DNA of 64,000 nucleotides from Circinella umbellata (Eukaryota; Mucoromycota; Mucoromycetes; Mucorales; Lichtheimiaceae), in assembly GCA_025093555.1 (NCBI GenBank), contig JAIWNF010000049.1:1-64000 (forward strand). Direction: 5' to 3'. A program made the position numbers and the translations under genes. Positions within the stretch are counted from its first letter, which is position 1. Each line of letters begins with the position of its first letter. Positions 55,823 through 64,000 of this stretch are shown piece by piece. The notes under the pieces are model-generated. The model saw only the letters and a program-made list of their open reading frames with translations. It was not told the DNA's origin and did no database searches.

Positions 55823-57839
55823 ATGTCCATCTGGAAATTAAGAAATTGGGTCATTGACCCTGATTTTCCAAAGCAGGAACAACTCGAGAATCTTCGTTAT
55901 TACAAATATGCGGCAACTGACAAGTCGTTATTAACAAAATATGTTTTGAGACACTACTGGAACGCTTGTGTGAATTTCTTTCCAAGATGGATGGCGTACG
56001 TATTATATATCATTTTTAAGTATTCAAAAAAAAAACTGATAAAAAGAAATATCAACAACTTATCATATATAATAGACCAAATCTTATTACGTTAACAGGA
56101 CTTGTCTTGATGATGTTCAGCGTTGCCATTATCCTCACTTATGTTCCTGACTTACAATATACGGATGAAACGCCGCGATGGATCTATTTTTGTTTTGCCG
56201 CAAGCTTATGGTTATATAGTACTTTGGATAATGTGGATGGAAAGCAGGCAAGACGAACAGGTACTTCATCACCATTGGGTGAATTGTTTGATCATGGATG
56301 TGACGCGATCAACTGTACCTTTGTGGCATTATTACAAGCTGCTGCATTAGGTCTGGGTCATAGTGCTGATGCTGGTATTTTACTACTTGTCACTGTGATC
56401 GGATTTTACTTGTCAACGGCCGAAGAATATTATACAGGTGTTTTATACTTGGGTATTGTAAATGGTCCTACAGAAGGTATTCTTGTAACATGTCTTGCGT
56501 TTATTTGGTCCGGGTTCTATGGTAAAGTATTATTACACGTCTCTATTTTTGTTTATCAGATAAACGAATAAATAAAGCATTTATTTGTTAGTATTTACTA
56601 ACTCATGTATACACACATGCATAAACATTTACACAACAACAACAAAATACACGTAATATTGTTGATGTCATGTATCGTTTTATAATAACAATATATTAGG
56701 TGCGTCATCGTGGCACATTCCTTTAAGTGATGTTTCTTGGACGAGTGGTATTGCAAAGTACTTGCCTGAAGGCATGGACTTTTCAAAACTTTTTGTATGG
56801 GGAATGGTGTTTTTCTTTTTGGTTACACATTTACCTTTCTGGTAAGTTACATTTTATTAAAAAAACAGGGATTTTCTTTTTGTTTCGGTTTAAGGTTTTA
56901 AGCTATCGCGTTATATGATATGCTTTTGGGATTGTGATGGAAGACAAGAAAAAAAAATTCTGATCTGGTTTTTTTTACAATATAGCATGCACTCGATTTA
57001 TACTGCTACGAGCTCCGAATCTGTGAAACGTCGTCTAACCATCTTTGTTAACGTCTTGTATCCGATTGTTCTTTATACTGGAGCCGTATCACTTTGGATG
57101 TGGTCACCATATTCTATCATTTTTGAACAAAATCATTATATTCTCTTTTCACTTGCGGTCGGAATCATGTTCGGTATGATGGCATCAAATATTATTTTGG
57201 CTCATTTAACCAAATCACCATTCCCCTCATTCACTGGAATTCTTGGATCATTGTGGCTAATGGCATTCCTTATTGGTATTTTACCATCTGTTATTGGAAA
57301 GTATGTTACTCCTTTTTTTTTGCATATATGTTTGGAGCGAGATCATTCTAGAGTTAATTTTTCGGCTCGAATTCCTTGATCCACTTTTATTGACATTAAA
57401 TTCTTTGAAATTTTTCTTATAATAATTATAGACGTATTATTGCCGGTCAAGCTGAACATTTAGCTATCTGGATCTACTTTATTATTTCCGTGATTGTTTA
57501 TAGTATTTGGTCATCTATGGTGATTGATGGATTTTGCCGTTTCTTGGGAATTCGATGTCTTGTGATCAGCCAACCTGATCAACGAGCTGTACCTTCATCA
57601 TCGACATCACCAGGTTTGTTTTTATATGAATTTTTTCCCTTGGAATTATAGGATAGAAGGAGTATATAGATATGGTGGAATTTCGAAGGGATGTGGAAAA
57701 AAATATCACTTTTCTAAACATCAATATCATATGTTTAACAGAACAAGCTCAGGAACAAGACTCCTTACTGCAAGCTCAAGAAGAAGGTGCAGGAAGCAGC
57801 AGTGGTCGAAATGGTGGCTCCTCTTACAGCACATTCTAA
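55823..57839 (+). CDS. CDP-alcohol phosphotransferase (choline/ethanolamine phosphotransferase), 451 aa
   Basis: Six exons: 55823-55995, 56076-56521, 56700-56841, 56986-57300, 57432-57613 and 57742-57839. The catalytic motif DNVDGKQARRTGTSSPLGEL followed by FDHGCD fits D-x2-D-G-x2-A-R-x8-G-x3-D-x3-D, which binds the CDP-alcohol and Mg2+. Several hydrophobic helices follow (LVLMMFSVAIILTYV, ILLLVTVIGFYL, WLMAFLIGILPSVIG, WIYFIISVIVYSIW). It would make phosphatidylcholine or phosphatidylethanolamine from diacylglycerol in the ER/Golgi (Kennedy pathway). Choline versus ethanolamine preference cannot be told from sequence alone. A Gln/Ser/Gly-rich tail (QEEGAGSSSGRNGG) is added after the last helix. 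Confidence 0.93.
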
Positions 57840-58372
57840 AAATATTTGTGCACACTACAAAGGATTAGATTATCATCCACTTTATGTTTCTTAGAAAACA
57901 AAGAAGATACCTACATTCATCAAAAAAGTATCCCCCACATTATTGATAATTACCTACCCTTATTATTATATATATTTATTACAATTTATTATTATTATAA
58001 CTACTCTTTTTCAGTTCCCGTAAAATTTTGTGTTTATTCTTCATGCCAACAAGTGTTTTGTACTTTACACTTCGACAGTTCCAATTTAGAAACTGAGGAT
58101 ATTACAACATTATAAAAAAAAGTTCATTTCAATTGAACATATCGATAATACAGTAAAAAAATCACAACGATATACATCAGATATATCAAGAAGTAACGGT
58201 AGTAACATAATATAATTTATACTAATACTCAATACGTATATTGTATTTAATGTATTATTTTGTACGTAGCATGCGTAGAAACTGTAATGCTATACATGTA
58301 CGTAGCGAGTTATTACGTATTATCTTTATGCACATAGTGATAAAATTATGAATTTATATAGATTATAACACA
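57840..58372. other. 3' flank of the phosphotransferase gene
   Basis: AT-rich; no gene or RNA recognised. Confidence 0.5.
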
Positions 58373-59112
58373 GATGATCTAAGTATCTTTGGTAGAACTA
58401 GAAAAGTTTCATCGTTGTAAGTGCTAGATCTATCTATTATTATCATTTGTTCGTGAGGGTCAGTTGTTGGAGTTTGTATATATCTCACAGACAGTCTACG
58501 GTGAGTGATGGGGTCTTGATTATATGTACTTGGTTCTTGCTGTTGGTGTCGTTAAAATGGTCGTTGAAGCGCAGTTCTTACTTGTGATTGTAATGTGGTA
58601 TTGGATGGTTCTAATGTATCCGTATCAATACTTAAATTACTACTGCAATTATTATTATGATAATTGATGCTAATGCTATATTAAATAATGGTAATTTTAC
58701 TAACTCCATGTGCATTGTTGAGTACTTGTAGCACTCCGTCATCAAGATAATATGTCTTCAACATTATTTTCATCAATTTTTCTCGTCGCTGCGTGCAGCT
58801 CATTGTATTTGATCTTTATCGTTTCGTTATCGTTTTTGAGAATTCATACATTTTCTGATGGTTTTCAAATTCGTTCCTTAACTGATCCAATTCATCTTCT
58901 AAATATGATGTGTCTGACGATAAAGTCCGTGGTGAATTGATATGATAGTTTCCAACTTGTACTGCAATTTTAATTTTATTGTGTACTGTATGGTCAGGAT
59001 AAATCATGCCTGTAGATAATACATATTTCGATATTATCTTTAATACTGTAGTAAGTTGCCGGTCCCATATTATTGCCTTTGATGAACGGTGTCCAGTATT
59101 TAGCAAGACCAT
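58373..59112 (-). pseudogene. Decayed unknown gene with a coiled-coil segment
   Basis: Minus strand. A 98-codon frame from 59112 contains SSKAIIWDRQLTTVLKIISK and LEDELDQLRNEFENHQKMYE (coiled coil). A one-base shift in an A run near 58825 opens NETIKIKYNELHAATRKIDE. Further on, a Ser/Gln-rich C-terminal stretch with one TAA (58552-58554) ends DETFLVLPKILRSSVL and TAA at 58373-58375. Protein-like composition across all pieces supports a former gene; I do not recognise it. Confidence 0.45.
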
Positions 59113-60137
59113 GTTTTTTTTTCGTATTAATGTTCGGTATTATAAAAAGACCGCCTCATCTATCGGGTGTACTAATGCTATTGGGCGCTCCAAAAACCCA
59201 AATCTATCATAGAGTACAGTACATGTCGTAACGTCTCTTTGGGCTTCCTGGGAGAATATCTATGTATGATTCCGTACGGTGAGACTGACCTAGCGCCAAA
59301 GAGTAGAGTGTGAATAGCAACTAGCAGCACAAACAGACGACCAACCGAGTCGAGGGTATGTACAAGTGTGTACAAACGTTTTCATTGATACATCATGAAG
59401 GGGAACTTCTAGGCTGATTTCCGCCATAAGATTGCCATCAAAAAATCAAATGCCTGTGTATACTGTTATACTACAATAGTCGTTGACCAAAACCGCCATG
59501 AATAAAAGTTTTATATGGCTACGTATACATAGTGCTCCATCTTTTTCCAGTATTATCATATGCATTGGATAAAATAATGTAAAAAATGTTGGAGTGAGTG
59601 GTAAAAGAAAACCAAAAATTTACTTTTTATTAGGTGGGATAACTTATTATGATACTGTATTATTTTACAAAGTAAGGTCCTCTAACATGCTCAGCATCAG
59701 TTCTAAACCTACAATCAGTTTATGAAATTGTAACACAACAGAAAACAAATCAAAATAATGTACTCTCCTATGATTTAATTGGTCGTATAATCGGAGGAGA
59801 GGAAGCTGCTAGCATTTTTTTTTTGAAGTAGATTGGATAAAAAGAAAAATACGTGGTCATATTTATTACATACCTATATTGTACATAACTACGCAGATCT
59901 ATATCGTATCTCGCACGGAGAAAAGCCTGATTTACCAGAAAGCTTTAGAAATTAAAAATCCTCAACTGTGTAACGTTGGTCCAAGATTGGAATATCGCAT
60001 TGTAGAAAATTTAGCCTTTCCTAAATTCTGCACCTTCTGAAAATTACTGTGATGGAATAATGCAAGGTAAATTGACGATAAAGTGAAATAAATAGCCAAC
60101 AATGCGCGAATGAAAATGTATTTGTATTATAAGTTTA
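59113..60137. other. Intergenic region, 1 kb
   Basis: No gene, tRNA or repeat recognised on either strand. The left part could hold more of the decayed gene's 5' end. Confidence 0.4.
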
Positions 60138-61223
60138 TTATACACGTTTTTTTGTGATAATTGATACACCATCAAACAGAGGCAACACCATAACCTGAAC
60201 TCTAGTATCGTTTAATACGTGCTGATTAAATTCATGAGCATATTTTGCTTTTTTGCGAATATTCTTTGATACTTCATCAATACTATTTTCTTCATATCCT
60301 GCTATCCGGTGGACTTGACCAAAGAATAAAACTATTATAAAAAAAATTGAGTTTATTATAATATGCTTCTTATGGTTTACATTAATTTCGATAACTAACC
60401 ATTATCTGCTATAATTATACCACGATCGGATAAAAGTTTGTTATCCATCACAAAATCATAATATGGAATATATCCTTTTTTATCAGCATCTAGTAATATG
60501 ATTTGTGTTGGTTAAAATTCAATTACTTTAAGGAAGTCATCTTTTGATTAAGTAAAATATATTACCAATAAAAATGAGGTCATATTGTTTTTTTGGCATT
60601 TCTTCTACTAATGTAGATAGACTAAAAATAGGTCATAGTCAAGAGTCAGAATTTCAACACGGGTAGTAGCTTGAGTATAGATTATTATGCAAGAATGTTG
60701 TCATCAGATGCGACCATTTACAATACCTTTCCATGGCCGATCCTAAACGCAAATCCACCAGGCCTTCATATCCTAATCGTTTAATATACTCTTTCGCAAG
60801 AGCTTGTGGTTTTGGATCCCTTTCCAAAGAAATTAACTTATTGTTTTTATCATTCAACGCAGATGCCATTGCTAGCGTCGAAAACCCAGTAAATGTGCCA
60901 ATTTCGAGTATCCGTGAGACACCAAAGAGCTGAACCAATTGATGTAACATTTTCCCTTGTGTTTCAGGTATCATCATATGTGCGTTGCCAAATTGTTCTC
61001 GTGTTTGTTTTGCCAAATCATCCATAGCCGCTTTGACGCTAGGCGAAAATGGTGTACTCATATCTGCTGAATATATTTCTTCATAAAACCGTAGTCGATT
61101 ATCTTTATTGCTTATTGAATTCGCTAGTAAATCGGTGGAATGGCATCGCGTGACAATAAAAGGAAGAGAAAAGAGAGAGCAACGAGGTGACAAGAACTTT
61201 GAATTTCGTAATAGTTTATTCAT
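60138..61223 (-). CDS. SAM-dependent O-methyltransferase (caffeoyl-CoA OMT / COMTD1-like), 278 aa
   Basis: Four minus-strand exons: 61223-60727, 60621-60566, 60489-60400 and 60331-60138. The methyltransferase fold shows motif I RILEIGTFTGFSTLAMASAL (SAM-binding Gly loop), the acidic KLISLERDP, and the metal-ligand motif FIDADKKGYIPYYDF followed by GIIIADN. The C-terminus has VLFFGQV and DGVSIITKK. The order is that of class I divalent-metal-dependent OMTs (Methyltransf_3). The first ~28 residues are basic and hydroxylated without acids (MNKLLRNSKFLSPRC ... VTRCHST), which suggests a mitochondrial presequence. The substrate is unknown. It shares a 200-bp divergent promoter with the 61424 gene. 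Confidence 0.9.
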
Positions 61224-61423
61224 TATTATTTTTTTATGTAAACTAGATCGTTGCTGTAAAATACATTGACAACAACTTTACATCTGGCTTTTATTTTTAT
61301 TTTTAAATAAAAGTAGCCTCAAGCCACGTTTGGCTTTACTCCTGCAGTTCCGACTTTACATAATATATAGCCTTTTTTTCCTGTATACCCCCACCCGTTT
61401 TCATTTCATCCAAAAAAAAAAAT
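61224..61423. promoter_or_regulatory. Divergent promoter between the OMT and coiled-coil genes
   Basis: 200 bp with head-to-head starts at 61223 (minus) and 61424 (plus). It has TTAAATAAAAG near 61301-61311, an inverted CTCAAGCCACGTTTGGCTT-type pair at 61318-61336, and pyrimidine tracts close to the plus-strand start. Confidence 0.55.
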
Positions 61424-61937
61424 ATGGAAGAAAAAGTATATAACGAATCAAATAATGCACTTGATACTTTAAGCAATATCTGGGAAAGCACTCTTATTTT
61501 ACTACGTGCCATCACTGAAGCATCAAGTAATTCATTACGTGCAGAACCTGACTTGATGCAACTTCAAAAGCTCCGTAAAGATTTGGACGCGTTATTGGAA
61601 AAGTTAAAGGGTCAAGCTACCTGGTTACAAGATAATAAGAATAAAGTAGGACGAAAAGAAGGAGAAAATGAATTGAATCCTGAATTAAATCAAGCTTTGG
61701 AAGAACAACGAGCATTACGTCAGGTAAAGAATAATACAATTTTTTTTCTTATTAGGGAAAAAATAAAGTCGGTGTTTACTGAACTTCGTATATATGGTTT
61801 TATCTTATTTCTTGCAGGAATCAATCCAACTTTCTGATCAATTAAAACAACTATTAAGCCAGTCATATGCACTCCAGTTTCAAATGGATATGTTATTAGC
61901 TTCATGTCACGATCAAGCACTTGTCAAAAACGCGTGA
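61424..61937 (+). CDS. Small coiled-coil protein, possibly Mediator subunit MED30-like, 139 aa
   Basis: Two exons: 61424-61723 and 61818-61937 (CAG|GTAAAG ... TTGCAG|GAA). The protein is almost entirely amphipathic helix: LMQLQKLRKDLDALLEKLKG in the middle and QLSDQLKQLLSQSYALQFQM near the end, with a conserved-looking MDMLLASC. The size and helix layout resemble Mediator head/middle subunits such as MED30. The resemblance is of shape and a few positions only, so the name is tentative. Confidence 0.6.
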
Positions 61938-62040
61938 TTTTCTTTTTGAGATGAATAGTTTTATAATAGTTTTAAAAAAAATAATGAAAAATAATATAAA
62001 GTTGTTATGTGGATCATTTTGTAAATATATAAACAATAGT

Positions 62041-62071
<31 letters not shown>

Positions 62072-62090
62072 TATACGGTAATATCAATTT

Positions 62091-64000
62091 CTATGTGGAT
62101 TTTTCCTTGATCAAACGTGGTACGGCAAGATGACCCACCAACAACCGAGAGAGCAAGAATAATATAATGGAAAAGATGATGAATAATTCGGCAATGCAAA
62201 AATGACTGATACTTGTTCCAATCTCTAGCCAACTTCCATAATCTGATACAAAGTAAAAGAAATTGATTGTTTGGACATCTGTCACCGTCATCACTGCCAA
62301 AAATAAACTGAATGGTTGTAGATCGAGACTTGTACTCAAGACACCGAGAACAGCTGATACCACAAAGAACGGAACGAGAATCTTGATAATCAGCAATGTA
62401 CCCATCGAGAATGGATTGAAAATAGTGATGAGGCGATATACACTCGCCAACGAGAAGCTACTCAATGATGCCACATTACCAGTACCAAAGAAAGCAACGT
62501 TGATGAAAAACAAAAAGAAAAGGGCTGCCCGTACATCACTCACCATGAGAGATCGGACGACTGAAACTCGACCTCCTCGATAGATCTCACGTTCAACTTC
62601 CAACCAAAGTAACACAGTGGTACAAAAGCAAACATAAAATAACATTTCATAGGAAAGACTGAGAAGAACCATTAATGGTCCAAATGCAAAACAAATTGTC
62701 AATAATCTTGCCAAATAATCATCCGTTGGTTTGCCTCGATACACAAATGGCAAGAGGGTTGAAAACACTATGTAGGAAATTAACAAGCTATTATTAGTAC
62801 ACCTATGAAACAAACTAACATACATGTAACTTTTTTTTTCAATTCGCTGCTTACCAACAATAGCCCAACTTGAGATTTGATTAATAAATGGTAATCCATT
62901 CCTTTGTTGAAGACTTTTTGAAGTTGAATATACCAGCACTATACTAACCAACATGACAATTAACTAAATAAAAAATAAGAGTAAGTTTTCATGTGTTTAT
63001 AATATCTCTGATTAAGTTGAGTTGAAATATTACCTGAACTATCATGAGGGTAGCTAATCGATGGTTGATTCGAGAAGTCGAAATAAGATTCCATACAAGT
63101 CCTGCCCCTAATGATATACCAACAATACCGCTCAATACACTGTTTTCTTTGTTAGTGGTCCATGAGAATATACATTTACATATACAAGCATCACAAGAAA
63201 CAACTTACACAAGATTGATATCTTCTCCTTTTTCAACAGGTAACAATGTAAAAACACTTGTGCATATACAAGAGCATACCCAAGCCATTAGAAGCTTCAA
63301 ATGTTCATTACGCATGCGTTTTGAAGCAACAATTGGCCAAATTGATAAAAGTACAAAACAAGCAGACAGTACTTCGCGTTTAAAGAAACTATAAACCTTT
63401 TTTTCGGATTGATTGTGTTAGTAATCTTGATAGAGATAAAAGAATAATTATTTCTACTTTTTCTATTACTTACTAATGCTTCCATAATAAGAATAAAAGC
63501 AATAAATCCAAGAATAAACATGCTCCATCCCCTTTGGATTGATAGTTGCAAACCAGCAGTAAGCGTATTTCGATGACGCATAATTTGATTCCAGAAATAG
63601 ACCGGGAAAACACTATATGCATAATACATCAAAGGCATTTTCTGAATCCAAATCATGCTACCCAACGTAATAAATGCCGAAATTGATAATATATCGATCT
63701 ACCAAAAAATATACAAAGTCAGTGAAATGTAAAACTCAAATGTACTTTCAGCTCAATGAGTAAAATTAAAAACATACAAACAAAACACCGGACTTAGATA
63801 AAGGTCTTTCAGTGGGACGTGCTAATAAATAATATTTAATTACAAAGACGAGGCAGTACATACACCATCCAACGTAGCCAGCAGTGATAATACCACGAAG
63901 GAATAACCAATCGTATGTTTGAAAGTATCGAAGACCACGCAACGAGAGTTGTATAAGTTCCTGAGATAATATTTCTGCCTTGATATATTCACCAGCTTCA
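62091..64000 (-). CDS. MCD4: GPI ethanolamine phosphate transferase 1 (MCD4/PIG-N), C-terminal part, runs off window
   Basis: Minus-strand exons seen: >64000-63778, 63698-63474, 63396-63209, 63139-63034, 62963-62855 and 62767-62091, ending at TAG 62091-62093. The PigN domain is visible: LSLRGLRYFQTYDWLFLRGI, then a series of membrane helices, and a late region containing ARLLTICFAFGPLMVLLSLS and GNVASLSSFSLASVYRLITI. MCD4 adds phosphoethanolamine to the first mannose of GPI precursors in the ER membrane. The N-terminal alkaline-phosphatase-like catalytic domain lies beyond the window. It converges with the upstream plus-strand gene, leaving 153 bp between stops. Confidence 0.93.

Overview
The window looks like nuclear DNA of an early-diverging filamentous fungus, most likely Mucoromycota (Mucorales-like). 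The evidence is short AT-rich GT-AG introns, Asn/Gln-rich proteins, a CSL transcription factor, fungal Rho1-GEF, Arp2/3 and GPI-synthesis genes, and a large mixed transposon load of types common in that group. The species was not determined and no database was searched.

Layout. Positions 1 to about 30,000 are a transposon graveyard. A 400-bp foldback hairpin (794-1193) lies upstream of a Tnp2/CACTA-like transposase pseudogene (1204-6927). That pseudogene is interrupted by two solo LTRs and by a pogo-like deletion derivative, which itself carries a MITE-like element. Next come a 22-bp phased array (7394-7760) and a decayed Helitron ending at 14518, cut by two more solo LTRs. Then comes a solo LTR split by a 10.4-kb Ty3/Gypsy chromovirus (15121-25556), which in turn contains an intact TA-flanked DDE transposon (17553-20727). 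The Ty3 element has a canonical -1 slippery heptamer, a 24-residue tandem repeat in pol and a 388-codon antisense reading frame. After it lie another solo LTR, the 3' end of a second Helitron, and a FAR1/MULE transposase pseudogene (27643-29830) interrupted by a 1.4-kb element whose TIRs carry GGCGCGCC palindromes.

From about 30,800 the window is mostly host genes: a two-C2H2-finger protein with a PD-(D/E)XK-like motif (30830-32350), a small unrecognised gene (32615-33027), a KHDC4-like KH protein (33485-35594), a signal-anchored single-pass membrane protein (36821-38517), a CSL factor (38873-41454, minus), ARPC4 (42443-43728, minus) and a ROM1/ROM2-type Rho GEF (44097-49514, minus). A 6-kb gap holds a Tnp2 fragment and a second MULE pseudogene. 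Then follow a CDP-alcohol phosphotransferase (55823-57839), a decayed unknown gene, an O-methyltransferase (60138-61223, minus), a small coiled-coil protein possibly related to Mediator (61424-61937), and the 3' part of MCD4/PIG-N (62091 to beyond 64000, minus).

The host genes do not form one pathway, though Rho1-GEF, GPI-anchor synthesis, phospholipid synthesis and the Arp2/3 subunit all bear on wall, membrane and hyphal growth. Exon joins were chosen by hand from splice signals and reading phase; each complete model sums to a multiple of three.
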